64,000 bases of DNA from Mycolicibacterium sp. CR10 (GCF_005222675.1 NZ_STGE01000068.1:186001-250000); one strand, 5' to 3'. Shown: positions 31,127-40,343, counted from the stretch's first letter. The notes: generated by a model not told the origin, from the letters alone. Numbers and translations are program-made.

Positions 31127-33387
31127 CTGGCTGCCGCTTCCAGCGGTACCGCTGCCACGGCCTCGATGCGGGCGGGTACGTGCTTGTGCCACGGTGTGCC
31201 CGCGTAGGCGTCGCGCCAGTCGCTGGACGTCAGGGAATTGGGCGCGACACCGGGAACCTGCTCATTGCCGTCGGGCCCGACGAAATCGAGGCCGTAACCG
31301 TTGGGTAGCGAAGCGTGGCCCGCCAGCATCGCGTCACTGATTTCGATCGTCGCCTCCGCTGCGCCTGCGGCGGTGGTGATCCGCGCGCGGCCGCCGTCGG
31401 TCAGCCCTAGGGCGGCGGCGTCCTCGGCGCTGACCCGAAGGGCTCCGTCGGCGTCGCGCTTGCGCCAGGAGGGGTCGCGGATGATGTCGTTGGCGGTGTA
31501 GGCGCGCCGCTCGCCGGCCGACAGCACGATCGGGAACTCCGGTGTGGTCAGCCCGGCCGGCGCGTCGACCAGCGCCTTGAGGTCGGCGAGCATCTCCGGC
31601 AGCTCCAGGGCGATCCTGCGGTCCGGATGCGAGATCAGCGCGAAGTCGTCCTCGTACTCGTGCACGGTGAACGTCACGCCCGAGCGGCTCTGCAGGATCG
31701 CGTCGAACAGCGCGTTGCCGTCGGCGTGCCCGGCGCGGCGCACCGCCTCCGGGTAGGTCATCGCCCCCTTCTGCGCCAGACCCCACAGCGCCGCCGCACC
31801 GGATAGCCCCTCGGGCAGCGTCGGGCCGAGCGTCTCGTACAGAACGAACGGCAGCACCTTGCCCAACCCGGGATTGGCGCCGACGGCGGCAAGGAAGGCC
31901 GCGGTGAACGCGTCACGCCCCTGCTCGGCGGCGCGGCGCAGGGGAGTCAGCTCGGCCTCGTCGACGACGCCGAGTTCACGCATCAGTCGGGCCCAGATCT
32001 CGGGTTCGGGCAGGGTGCCGGGCAGCGGCTCCATCAGCGGATGCCGCAGGTGGAACGTGTTGTGCGGGAACTCCAGGTTGAAGAAGGTCGCTTCGGCCTT
32101 CTCGAACTGGGTCGCCGCGGGCAGCACGTAGTGCGCCAGCCGGGCCGTCTCCGTCATCGCCACGTCGATCACCACGAGCAGTTCGAGCTCCGCGAGCGCC
32201 CGGGCGACCGCGTGGGAGTCGGCCACCGAATGCGCCGGGTTGCTGCTCTCCACGATCATGGCGCGGAACCGGTCGGGGTGGTCGGTGAGGATCTCCTGGG
32301 GCACCACATTGCTGGGCATCAGCCCGCCGATGATCGGCGCGCCGGTCACCGGAGTGCGACCGACACCGCCGGGCCGGAACAACGGCGCGAACGACGAATG
32401 CAGATGCTGGCCACCGCGTTTGGCGAAGTTTCCGGTCAGGATCCACAGCATCTTGTTGAGGTACGAACACAGCGTGCTGTTTGGTGCCTGCTGGACGCCG
32501 AGGTCCTCGAACACCGCGACGCTGCCTGCGGTCCCGATCCGGCGTGCCGCGGCGCGAATCAGTTCTTCGTCGACGCCGCACCGCTGCGCGTAGTCGCCGA
32601 CCGGCACCTGCGCGAGGGCCTCTCGGACCGGCCCGACGCCGGAGACATGCTCGGCGAGAAACGCCTCGTCACAGAGGTTCTCCTGTACCAGCACGGCGGC
32701 CAGCGCGGCCAGGCACCAGGCATCGGTGCCCGGCCGGACCCGCAGGTGGAAGTCGGCCATCTTCGCGGTGTCGGTGATGACCGGGTCGATCACGACCATG
32801 GAGCGGGCCGGGTCGTTGGCGATGTCGTGCAGCACCACGCGGGCCCGCGGAAAGCTCTGCGACATCCACGGGTTCTTGCCGATGAACACCGAGACCTCGG
32901 CATGCTCGAACTCGCCGCGAGTGTGGTTTCCGTAGAAGTGCGCGTCGACCCAATGCTCCCCGGTCTTCTCCTGGGCCAGGGCGTTGGAGCGGTGGTGTGA
33001 ACCCAGCGCCTTGAGGAACGCCCCGCTGTAGGCCCCGCCGAGATGGTTGCCCTGCCCGCCACCGCCGTAATACATGATCTTGTCGCCGCCGTGAGTGTCG
33101 GCGATCGCCTTGAATCCCGCGGCGATCTCCGAAATCGCGGTGTCCCAACCGACTTCCTCGAATGTCCCGTCCGGCGTGCGGCGCATCGGCGACGTCAGAC
33201 GGGCGCGGTTGTTCTGGTAGTGGTCCAGGCGCAACGCCTTGTTGCAGGTGTACCCGCGGGAGGCGGGGTGCTCCTTGTCGCCGCGGATGCGAGCCAGGGT
33301 GCGATCGGAGACCTGCACCACGATTCCGCAGTTGCATTCGCAGAGGATGCACGCCGTGGGCTGCCAATCGCCGGGTTGCTGCGTCAT
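31123..33387 (-). CDS. Molybdopterin-dependent oxidoreductase (FdhF/BisC-like)
   Basis: A 754-residue protein of the DMSO-reductase superfamily. The N-terminus has a [4Fe-4S] site C13-x2-C16-x3-C20-x27-C48, then bis-MGD-binding segments such as YYGGGGQGNHLGG, FIGKNPWMSQSFPRARV and VVIDPVITDTAKMADFHLRV, and a C-terminal cofactor domain (RITTAAGAAEATIEISDAML). There is no Tat signal, so it is cytoplasmic. The substrate is not readable; formate-dehydrogenase-like and general oxidoreductases look alike here. ATG 33387 overlaps the TetR stop (ATGA), so regulator and enzyme are one translationally coupled unit. Confidence 0.85.
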   Translation of the reverse strand: MTQQPGDWQPTACILCECNCGIVVQVSDRTLARIRGDKEHPASRGYTCNKALRLDHYQNNRARLTSPMRRTPDGTFEEVGWDTAISEIAAGFKAIADTHGGDKIMYYGGGGQGNHLGGAYSGAFLKALGSHHRSNALAQEKTGEHWVDAHFYGNHTRGEFEHAEVSVFIGKNPWMSQSFPRARVVLHDIANDPARSMVVIDPVITDTAKMADFHLRVRPGTDAWCLAALAAVLVQENLCDEAFLAEHVSGVGPVREALAQVPVGDYAQRCGVDEELIRAAARRIGTAGSVAVFEDLGVQQAPNSTLCSYLNKMLWILTGNFAKRGGQHLHSSFAPLFRPGGVGRTPVTGAPIIGGLMPSNVVPQEILTDHPDRFRAMIVESSNPAHSVADSHAVARALAELELLVVIDVAMTETARLAHYVLPAATQFEKAEATFFNLEFPHNTFHLRHPLMEPLPGTLPEPEIWARLMRELGVVDEAELTPLRRAAEQGRDAFTAAFLAAVGANPGLGKVLPFVLYETLGPTLPEGLSGAAALWGLAQKGAMTYPEAVRRAGHADGNALFDAILQSRSGVTFTVHEYEDDFALISHPDRRIALELPEMLADLKALVDAPAGLTTPEFPIVLSAGERRAYTANDIIRDPSWRKRDADGALRVSAEDAAALGLTDGGRARITTAAGAAEATIEISDAMLAGHASLPNGYGLDFVGPDGNEQVPGVAPNSLTSSDWRDAYAGTPWHKHVPARIEAVAAVPLEAAAS

Positions 33388-33983
33388 CGCGTGGTTCGCT
33401 TTCTTCCGGGGGAACGGGTCTCGGCACTGATGAGTGACCGAAGCTGGGCATGGACGGAGTCGAGCGGGCCGAGGTCCTTCGAGGCGCGGGCGATCACGAT
33501 CGCGCCCTCGAACGACGACAGGACGAGCATGGCGAGGGCGCCGGCCCGCTCCGCGGGAATGCCGTCGCCGGTGAGTCGCTGCTCGATCACCTCGCGCCAG
33601 CGGGCGAAGGCTGCGGCGGCACGCTCAATCAGCGCCGCCGACTGATCGGTCTTGGCAGGATCACCCGCCTCGATGGCGACGGCAACCACCGGGCACCCTG
33701 CTCGAAAATCACTGCGCTGCAGCTGTTTGCGGTAGTCGTCGAAGAGAGCGTCGAGCGCCTCGAGTGTCGAGGTGGCGTCGCCGAGCCTGGCTGCCATGAA
33801 CTCGCCCGCATAGTCGACCGCCTCACAGAGCAGCTGTGTCCGGCCACCGGGAAAGTAGTGGTAGGCCGACCCCCTGGGCGCGCCGCTGTGCTCGAGGACG
33901 TCGGCGATAGCGGTCGGATGTGCACCCCGCTCCCGGATGAGCAGCGCCGCGGAGATCACCATGCGTTCACGTGGACTTGTCAC
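33384..33983 (-). CDS. TetR-family regulator (LmrA/YxaF type) of the molybdoenzyme operon
   Basis: A 199-residue repressor. The N-terminal HTH region reads LLIRERGAHPTAIADVLEHSGA followed by PRGSAYHYFPGGRTQLL, typical of LmrA/YxaF-like TetR proteins. The ligand domain has CPVVAVAIEAGDP, common in that subgroup. It is first in an operon with the molybdoenzyme (four-base overlap), so it probably represses itself and that gene. A palindrome at 34010-34029 lies between it and the divergent AraC gene. GTG 33983 is the start. The inducer is unknown. Confidence 0.85.
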   Translation of the reverse strand: MTSPRERMVISAALLIRERGAHPTAIADVLEHSGAPRGSAYHYFPGGRTQLLCEAVDYAGEFMAARLGDATSTLEALDALFDDYRKQLQRSDFRAGCPVVAVAIEAGDPAKTDQSAALIERAAAAFARWREVIEQRLTGDGIPAERAGALAMLVLSSFEGAIVIARASKDLGPLDSVHAQLRSLISAETRSPGRKRTTR

Positions 33984-34009
33984 CGGCGCCGGACCGCCTT
34001 CCCTGATTC

Positions 34010-34029
34010 TATGTATGTGACTCTACATA
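34010..34029. promoter_or_regulatory. Inverted repeat TATGTA-N8-TACATA, probable TetR operator
   Basis: The arms are perfect and spaced as in many TetR-family operators. On the minus strand a TAGAAT hexamer (34006-34011) touches one arm, so the bound repressor would cover the -10 of its own gene. Confidence 0.6.
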
Positions 34030-34061
34030 ATTATCGCGCTCAGGCGAAGGGATCGACGACG

Positions 34062-34067
34062 TAAGAT
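34062..34067 (+). promoter_or_regulatory. -10 hexamer TAAGAT, leaderless promoter of the AraC gene
   Basis: TAAGAT is followed by TTTCTCT and GTG 34075. The promoter lies 33 bp from the TetR operator arm, so the repressor might also affect this gene. Confidence 0.55.
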
Positions 34068-34074
34068 TTTCTCT

Positions 34075-34524
34075 GTGCCCAGCGAACCCGCCTCGGCGCA
34101 ACGCCTGCGTGACCTCGCGCTGCTGCGTCGTGTCCGGGACCGTATCGACCGGGAGTACGCGCAGCCTCTGAATGTCGAAGCACTGGCGCGCGGCGTCAAC
34201 ATGTCGGCGGGCCATCTGTCCCGCCAGTTCAAGACCGCCTACGGCGAGTCGCCGTACTCGTACCTGATGACCCGCCGGATCGAGCGGGCGATGGCGCTGC
34301 TGCGCCGCGGCGACATGACGGTGACCGAGGTGTGTTTCTCGGTGGGGTGTTCATCGCTGGGCACGTTCAGCACCCGGTTCACCGAGTTGGTCGGCATGCC
34401 GCCCAGCCGATACCGCGAACAGGTCGCCACCGCGTCCGCCGGCATACCGTCGTGCGTCGAGAAGCACGTGACCAGACCGATCAGGAATCGAGAAGCGCCG
34501 CCCGCAAGGCTGCATCTAGCGTGA
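34075..34524 (+). CDS. Small AraC-family regulator (HTH domain only)
   Basis: A 149-residue protein that is almost only the double helix-turn-helix of AraC regulators: PLNVEALARGVNMSAGHLSR, then QFKTAYGESPYSYLMTRRIE and VTEVCFSVGCSSLGTFSTRF ending GMPPSRYR. There is no separate ligand domain. The last 35 residues look unstructured. Just five bases separate it from the VOC gene on the same strand. In actinobacteria such AraC-VOC pairs are frequent, with the VOC protein seen as the resistance or detoxification effector; that link is inference here. Confidence 0.85.
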   Translation: MPSEPASAQRLRDLALLRRVRDRIDREYAQPLNVEALARGVNMSAGHLSRQFKTAYGESPYSYLMTRRIERAMALLRRGDMTVTEVCFSVGCSSLGTFSTRFTELVGMPPSRYREQVATASAGIPSCVEKHVTRPIRNREAPPARLHLA

Positions 34525-34529
34525 ATTGC

Positions 34530-34949
<420 letters not shown>

Positions 34950-34961
34950 ACGTACGTCGCC

Positions 34962-35061
34962 GCTGCATCTGGCCGACGTCGACCAGCATCTCGCCCACCA
35001 GGCGGCCGCCGATGCCCGCCGTGCCGCCGGTGATCAACGCTGTCTGTCCCCTCAATTCCAT
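34962..35061 (-). pseudogene. Truncated short-chain dehydrogenase (N-terminal remnant)
   Basis: On the minus strand from ATG 35061 the protein reads MELRGQTALITGGTAGIGGR then LVGEMLVDVG, the first strand and the TGxxxGIG nucleotide-binding loop of a classical SDR, and then leaves the family within about 30 residues. A normal SDR needs about 250. The rest of the gene is absent and the VOC gene begins 12 bases beyond, so a deletion probably removed it. It lies 12 bases upstream of nothing on its strand and directly after the ECF sigma gene. Confidence 0.6.
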
Positions 35062-35073
35062 GGGTCTTACCCG

Positions 35074-35676
35074 CTAGGCAATCCACCGCGGAGCGGTGAC
35101 GTCGTTCCTGGGTGCGCGGTGGGCGAAGGCCAGCCGCAGGCGCTGCTTGCCGCGCGACACCCGCGACATCACCGTGCCCAGCGGAATATCGAGGATCTCG
35201 GCGGTTTCGACGTACGTGTAGCCCTGGATGACCGCGTAGTACAGCACCTCGGCAAACCCTTCGGGCAGTGCCGCCAATGCGGAGGCAACCTCGGTGTCCC
35301 CGAGTTCCTCCAGCGCTTCCGCTTCTGCTGATCCGGTTGCGGTACGGGCTAATTCGCGTTCATTGATCGCATCGATCGTGGCCTCTACCGGACGGCACTG
35401 CCTGGCGCGATAGCCGCTGACCCATTTGTTGTAGAGGATCTTGAACAGCCACGCCTGCAGGTTGGAGCCTTCCTGGAACGTGTGGAACCCGCTGTAGGCG
35501 CGAAGCAGCGTGTCCTGGAGCAGGTCCTCGGCGTCGGCCTCGGACTTGGTCAACCGCCGGGCGCCCCGGAGTAGAGCGCCTTTGAACGGTGGGACGTCGC
35601 GGGCGAACCGGGCGGCAAGATCGGCGTCGACTGCCAGGGTGGCGCAGGGAAGCGATGTCAGCGTTGTGGTGGTCAC
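35074..35676 (-). CDS. ECF sigma factor (SigH/SigE-like)
   Basis: A 200-residue group-4 sigma factor. Region 2 is ADAEDLLQDTLLRAYSGFHT plus NLQAWLFKILYNKWVSGYR, and region 4 is LPEGFAEVLYYAVIQGYTYV with ETAEILDIPLGTVMSRVSRG. It is closest in style to SigH-type ECFs (the EALEELGDTEVASALAALPE linker is similar), which normally precede a zinc-binding anti-sigma gene. None is next to it here; an SDR remnant follows. GAAGGAG before GTG 35676 fixes the start. An upstream 14-bp palindrome and a 26-bp element shared with the nitroreductase suggest shared control. Confidence 0.85.
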   Translation of the reverse strand: MTTTTLTSLPCATLAVDADLAARFARDVPPFKGALLRGARRLTKSEADAEDLLQDTLLRAYSGFHTFQEGSNLQAWLFKILYNKWVSGYRARQCRPVEATIDAINERELARTATGSAEAEALEELGDTEVASALAALPEGFAEVLYYAVIQGYTYVETAEILDIPLGTVMSRVSRGKQRLRLAFAHRAPRNDVTAPRWIA

Positions 35677-35725
35677 GTTCGGACTCCTTCGATGTCGTTG
35701 GGAGGTTTCGGGTCTGGCGAACTGT

Positions 35726-35739
35726 CGAGTCCAGACTCG
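35726..35739. promoter_or_regulatory. Palindrome CGAGTC-CA-GACTCG upstream of the ECF sigma gene
   Basis: Perfect 6-2-6 palindrome 50 bp before GTG 35676. It could be an operator or a short hairpin in the leader. Confidence 0.4.
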
Positions 35740-35756
35740 CTGCCAGGCGGGCGCAG

Positions 35757-35782
35757 CGGACCCTTGGAAGTTCGTGGTCCGT
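35757..35782 (-). repeat. 26-bp shared upstream element, copy 1 (sigma gene)
   Basis: The element matches copy 2 at 23 of 26 bases; the plus-strand core is ACCCTTGGAA-S-TTCGTGGTC. This copy lies 81 bp before the sigma-gene start. Confidence 0.6.
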
Positions 35783-35846
35783 GGTCGGCAATCCGTAGTG
35801 CCTCGCGCGGTCAGTGGCGCCGGGCGACGGTCCCGAGCACCTGCGC

Positions 35847-36512
35847 TCAGTCGCCGATGAAGGTGACTGTTTCGTCGAAAGGCGCCCGTCCGGTCCGACT
35901 GAAGCTGACCGAAGTGTCCTCGTAGCCGACGGCCATACCGCAGAACAGGATGAGGTCGTCGGACGGCGAGACAGCCTCCGCGACCGTCTTGCGCACCTGG
36001 GACCACGCCATCTGGGGGCAGCTGTGCAGCCCCTCGGCGCGCAGCAGCAGCATGACCGTCTGCAGGTACATCCCGACATCCGCCCACTGGGGCAGGCCCA
36101 GTTCCCGATTGATGTAGCAGAACAGGGCGACGGGCGCACCGAAGCATTCCCAGTTCCCGATAGCGGCCCGCTGGCGGGCCTCCCAGTCCTCGCGCGCGAT
36201 ACCGAGCGAGCGATATCGCTCGTTGCCGAACGCCGAACGCCGCTCACCGTACGGGGATTTGAGGGCACGCGGGTACATCTCGAACTCCCGCTCATCCCAC
36301 GGTTCCCCCGCGGTGACGCGCTCGAGGGCAACCTTTTTGAGCCGGGCCAACGGCGCGCCGGTCATGACGAAGATCCGCCACGGCTGGAGGTTCGATCCGG
36401 ACGGCGACCACGCCGCGGCGGACAGCACGCGCTCAATCACTTCTGTCGGGACCGGCTCGCTGGTGAACCCGCGTACCGACCGACGGCTCTCTACTGCTTC
36501 ATAAATGTTCAC
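35847..36512 (-). CDS. Nitroreductase-family oxidoreductase
   Basis: A 221-residue flavoprotein with the FMN-binding signature ESRRSVRGFTSEPVP at the N-terminus, AAAWSPSGSNLQPWRIFVMT, and the C-terminal LLLRAEGLHSCPQMAW with ILFCGMAVGYED. These bind FMN as dimers and use NAD(P)H to reduce nitroaromatics, quinones or related acceptors. The frame starts with TTG-GTG; GTG 36512 is taken, with GAGG upstream. It lies between the LuxR regulator and the ECF sigma gene on the same strand. The 26-bp element 31 bp before its start is repeated before the sigma gene. Confidence 0.85.
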   Translation of the reverse strand: MNIYEAVESRRSVRGFTSEPVPTEVIERVLSAAAWSPSGSNLQPWRIFVMTGAPLARLKKVALERVTAGEPWDEREFEMYPRALKSPYGERRSAFGNERYRSLGIAREDWEARQRAAIGNWECFGAPVALFCYINRELGLPQWADVGMYLQTVMLLLRAEGLHSCPQMAWSQVRKTVAEAVSPSDDLILFCGMAVGYEDTSVSFSRTGRAPFDETVTFIGD

Positions 36513-36542
36513 CAATTCAGCCTCACAGCGGCTGCACGGGAC

Positions 36543-36568
36543 CGAACCCTTGGAACTTCGTGGTCTGT
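36543..36568 (-). repeat. 26-bp shared upstream element, copy 2 (nitroreductase)
   Basis: Three mismatches to copy 1. It starts 7 bp after the LuxR stop and ends 31 bp before the nitroreductase start, the usual place for an operator or promoter. Confidence 0.6.
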
Positions 36569-36575
36569 CGAAAAG

Positions 36576-39470
36576 CTAACTGGCCCATTCGAGAGTGCGT
36601 AGCTGTCTGCGGGATGTGACACCGAGTTTGACGAAGACCTTCCGCAGGTGCCATTCGACGGTGTGTGTGCTGATGAACAGCTGCGCGCCGATCTCCTGAT
36701 TCGTCAGGCCGTCGGCAGCCAGCCGAGCGATCTGCGCCTCCTGCGATGTCAGGTCATCGCCTGATCCGACGCGCTGCTTGCGCACCTTCTCACCGGTGGC
36801 GATCAGCTCGCGGCGGGCCCTCTCGGCGAAGGCTTGCGCGCCCATCCGGGTGAACATCTCATGCGCGATCCCGAGCTGTCGGCGGGCATCGACCCTTCGG
36901 TTGGCGCGGCGTAACCATTCGCCGTAGCAGAGGTGAGCGCGCGCAAGGTGCACGACGACTCTCGTGCGTGCGAGACGCTCGATCCCCTCTGTGTAGAAGC
37001 TGTCGGCGACATCGTCGGCGGCCACGAGTGCTCGCGCAGCCGCCAAAACACCGAGACCCCAATCTGTTCCGCTGGCCAGTGCGCGCTTCTCGAGTCGGCC
37101 GACGGCTGAAACGGCCTCATCGAGTTCGCCGCTGCGCGTCGCCGCCTCGATCAGTTCGAGCAGACACCACCCGTGGAAACCGAGGTCCTCGTATTCGCAC
37201 GCGCCTCGGGCAGCGGCCAGCGCCTCGTCGTAACGTCCGAGCCCGTTACAGAGCAGGGCGGTGGCGCAGCCGGCCAATCCGAGCACCCGGCCCTCGCCGC
37301 GCGCAGTGGCATCGGTGACGGCGGCCTCGATGACGGGCAGTGCGGCGGGAGCATCACCCCGCCAGGCGGCGAGCATCACCGAGTGGTACCGCACCGGCGT
37401 ATACCGGTCAGTGGCTGCTCGGATCGACCATGCTTCTTCGATCAGCGTTGCAGCCGTGGCGAATTCACCGGCAAGGATGTGGGTGCCTGCGCGGTAGAGC
37501 AGTGCCTGGGGGAGCACGGCCAAAGCGCCCGCCCGACGCGCCTGCCGGACGGTGACGGTGGCCAGCTCGACAACGATCGAGTCATCCCACAGTTCGTGCG
37601 CGGCAGATTCCTGCAGGATCGGAAACGCCGGCACGAGCCAGCGCAGGACCTGACCCTCGTCCTCCCGGGCTTGCCCGCGCATGCTCTTCAGGGCAGCGCG
37701 CAATGCGTCGGAACCCGCCTCCGGCCCCGCCGTGATCCGTTCCGTCATTCCCCGCAGGAGCAGTTCGACGGTGCGTGGCGAGTTGGGTAGCCGGTCGGCG
37801 GCGGTCCGGGCCGCGGCCGCCGTCTCCGGAACCGCAGCTGGTTCTCCCAGCCGGCCGGCATACATCGCGGTGGCGAGCGACTCGAGGTAGGCCTCCGCGG
37901 CTGCGAAGTCGTCGAGGTTCTCGAAACGCCTTGCCGCATCGAGCAATTGCGCCGCATGTTCGCTGAGCGGACCCGCGCCCGCATCGCCACCGCGACTTCG
38001 GGAGAACCCCATCTGCGCGCGCAGGCGAATGACTTGGGCACGCTGGACATCCGACAGTGGCGAGAGCTCGGCGTTCGCGAGCAGATCGTAGGCCGCCGAC
38101 GGGGCTGCCGCATCACGCTTGGCATGCGCGGCTGCCAGCGCCCTGCCGGCCCGTTGTGCGGGATCCGACGTCAATACCGTCGCCCGCTCCAAAAATGCAG
38201 CAGCGGCGGCAATTCCGCCCCTGCTCTGTGCCCTGTCCGCAGAAGCTTCCAGTTCGGCGGCCACCGCGTCGTCGGGCCCGGCCGCGGCGTGCGCGGCGTG
38301 CCATGCCCGCCGGTCGGGATCCACCTTCGGGTCAGTGGCCTCGGCCAGTACCCGGTGCACCTCCCGCCGGTCGGTCAGCGGCGCGGCGCGGTAAGCGGCC
38401 GAGCGCACCAGCGGGTGGTGAAAACGCATGCGTGGACCGAACTCGATCACCCCCGCGGTCTCCGCCGGCGCGAGGGCGTCGACCGCGATGCCGAGCAGCG
38501 CCGCCGCGCGGAGGAACAACGCCGAGTCGCCTACCGGCTCGGCGGCGGCGACCAGAAGCAGCTTCTGGGTCTCCGTCGGAAGAGACTGGATGCGGCGCGC
38601 GAACCCTTCCTCGAGGTGCCCCGGCGACGACCGCCCACCCATATTCCAGAAGCCGCCGGCCAACTCGGCCGCGGAGAACTTCCGGGGCACTTCCAGTAAC
38701 GCCAGTGGAATGCCTCGGGTCTCGGCGACGACACGGTCGCGGATCCGTGGGTCAATCCCACCCAACATCACGGATTCCAGGAGCTCGCGGGAATCTCCGT
38801 CGGACAGGCCCCCGATCACGAGGTCGGGGAGACCAGCCAAGACGTCGACGGCGTCCCGCACACCGAAGATCAGGGCGACCGACTCGGCCACCAGGCGCCT
38901 GGCGACGAAACCGAGAATCTGAACAGACACCTGATCGAGCCATTGCGCGTCGTCGACAATGCACAGCAGCGGTTGATCATTCGAGGATGCAGCCAGCAGG
39001 CTCAGCACGGCCAGCCCGACGAGGAACCGGTCGGGGGTCGGGCCGACGCCGCGGCCGAACGCGACATTCAAGGCGTCGCGCTGAGGTTCGGGCAGTTCGT
39101 CGATACGCGCCATCAGCGGCAGGCACAACTGGTGGAGGGCGGCGAAGGCGAGTTCCATGTCCGCCTCCACACCCGATACACGGGCGACGCGCATCTCTGC
39201 GGCCTGCTCTTCGGCGTAGGCCAGCATCGCTGTCTTTCCGGCACCTGCCTCGCCACGCAGGACCAGCACCTGGCTTTCACCCGAACGGGCATCGGAGATC
39301 AGACGCCGTAGCGTCTCGCATTCCCTGTCGCGGCCGCGCAAGCGTTGCCGCTGGCCCTTGCTCGACATAGGCATCACCGCGCCTGGTCTCGACGGAGCCG
39401 CCGATACCGCTCTCAGCAGAGGTCGGTCCGATCGCCCCGAATGGTAGTCAGTGCCAACCTGTCGGTCCAT
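36576..39470 (-). CDS. LAL-type LuxR regulator (ATP-binding, TPR-like, C-terminal HTH)
   Basis: A 964-residue regulator. The N-terminal STAND/AAA-like module has the Walker A VLRGEAGAGKT (about residue 70) and Walker B LLCIVDDAQWLDQ. A long helical middle (residues 400-880) resembles TPR repeats, and the C-terminus is a LuxR HTH: LTSQEAQIARLAADGLTNQE, IGAQLFISTHTVEWHLRKVF. Such proteins sense maltose-like or other ligands through the helical part; the ligand here is unknown. ATG 39470 is supported by GGAAGG seven bases upstream; ATG 39374 is an alternative nearer the ATPase. It may control the nitroreductase and sigma genes downstream. Confidence 0.87.
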   Translation of the reverse strand: MDRQVGTDYHSGRSDRPLLRAVSAAPSRPGAVMPMSSKGQRQRLRGRDRECETLRRLISDARSGESQVLVLRGEAGAGKTAMLAYAEEQAAEMRVARVSGVEADMELAFAALHQLCLPLMARIDELPEPQRDALNVAFGRGVGPTPDRFLVGLAVLSLLAASSNDQPLLCIVDDAQWLDQVSVQILGFVARRLVAESVALIFGVRDAVDVLAGLPDLVIGGLSDGDSRELLESVMLGGIDPRIRDRVVAETRGIPLALLEVPRKFSAAELAGGFWNMGGRSSPGHLEEGFARRIQSLPTETQKLLLVAAAEPVGDSALFLRAAALLGIAVDALAPAETAGVIEFGPRMRFHHPLVRSAAYRAAPLTDRREVHRVLAEATDPKVDPDRRAWHAAHAAAGPDDAVAAELEASADRAQSRGGIAAAAAFLERATVLTSDPAQRAGRALAAAHAKRDAAAPSAAYDLLANAELSPLSDVQRAQVIRLRAQMGFSRSRGGDAGAGPLSEHAAQLLDAARRFENLDDFAAAEAYLESLATAMYAGRLGEPAAVPETAAAARTAADRLPNSPRTVELLLRGMTERITAGPEAGSDALRAALKSMRGQAREDEGQVLRWLVPAFPILQESAAHELWDDSIVVELATVTVRQARRAGALAVLPQALLYRAGTHILAGEFATAATLIEEAWSIRAATDRYTPVRYHSVMLAAWRGDAPAALPVIEAAVTDATARGEGRVLGLAGCATALLCNGLGRYDEALAAARGACEYEDLGFHGWCLLELIEAATRSGELDEAVSAVGRLEKRALASGTDWGLGVLAAARALVAADDVADSFYTEGIERLARTRVVVHLARAHLCYGEWLRRANRRVDARRQLGIAHEMFTRMGAQAFAERARRELIATGEKVRKQRVGSGDDLTSQEAQIARLAADGLTNQEIGAQLFISTHTVEWHLRKVFVKLGVTSRRQLRTLEWAS

Positions 39471-39542
39471 GTCGATGCCTTCCGGTCTCGACAGTTCCCG
39501 GTGCCGGTCCGGATCATCGCGGACCCGGGTGAGGCCACGCCG

Positions 39543-40301
39543 TCACAGCCGTGCCGCTGTCTCGAGAATCCAGTCCGCCAGCCGGGTGTCGAAAAGCGCG
39601 GCTCCCTCGGCCGGAATCAGCGTCCGCTCCCCGATCGCGATGCCCCAGTAGTGCGCCGTCGGATCACTGACGACCCTGCGGGCGTCACCACGAGCGGCCA
39701 ATGCGGTGCGGATGACCTCATCGAGGCGGAACGGTTCGGGACCACCGATCTCGATGATGCCGTTGACCGGGGCCGCCACAGCGGCGAGAGCGACGCCTTC
39801 GGCGACATCGGCCGACGCCATCGGCTGGATCAGGGCCGGCGGCAGCGACACCGTGTCGTCGACGGTGGCCGAATCGGCGATCGACCGCAGGAATTCGAAG
39901 AACTGGGTGGCGCGCACGATCGTGTACGGCACCGGCCCGGAGCTGATCAGGCTCTCCTGCGTCAGCTTGGCCTCGAAGTAGCCACTGGCCGGGGCCAGCC
40001 GGTCGGTCCCGACCACCGACAGTGCGACGTGGTGGCCGACGCCGGCATCGGCTTCGGCACCGAGCAGATTTGCGGTCGCGGTCCGGAAGAACTCCATCGC
40101 CTCGGCGTCGTCGAACGACGGCGAGTTCGACCCGTCGACGACGACCGCCGCGCCGCGCAGGGCGTCGGAAAGCCCCACGCCGGTGACGGTGTCGACGCCG
40201 GTCCGCGGCGATGCGGCCAGAACGTCGTGTCCACGTTCGCTCAGAGCGTGTACGACCTTCGCACCGACAAGACCGGTTCCTCCGATGACGACGATTCTCA
40301 T
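39543..40301 (-). CDS. NAD(P)H-binding atypical SDR (NmrA/azoreductase-like)
   Basis: A 252-residue Rossmann protein beginning MRIVVIGGTGLVGAKVVHAL, with the GGTGxxG loop. The middle has HHVALSVVGTDRLAPASGYF and AKLTQESLISSGPVPYTIVR, where Tyr/Lys of the catalytic SDR pair are not in the classical YxxxK spacing, as in NmrA-type proteins. AGGAGG before ATG 40301 sets the start; a longer open frame is ignored. It diverges from the MBL gene across 244 bases. The role is likely a redox sensor or quinone/nucleotide-linked reductase; uncertain. Confidence 0.8.
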   Translation of the reverse strand: MRIVVIGGTGLVGAKVVHALSERGHDVLAASPRTGVDTVTGVGLSDALRGAAVVVDGSNSPSFDDAEAMEFFRTATANLLGAEADAGVGHHVALSVVGTDRLAPASGYFEAKLTQESLISSGPVPYTIVRATQFFEFLRSIADSATVDDTVSLPPALIQPMASADVAEGVALAAVAAPVNGIIEIGGPEPFRLDEVIRTALAARGDARRVVSDPTAHYWGIAIGERTLIPAEGAALFDTRLADWILETAARL

Positions 40302-40343
40302 GATGACCTCCTGGGCGATCTTGCGCGGCTGCTGACAGTTGCG

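Noticed and set aside
35757..36568. The 26-bp element as an ECF -35/-10 promoter
   Set aside because: GGAA lies on the plus strand, whereas the genes it precedes are on the minus strand, and no matching -10 follows.
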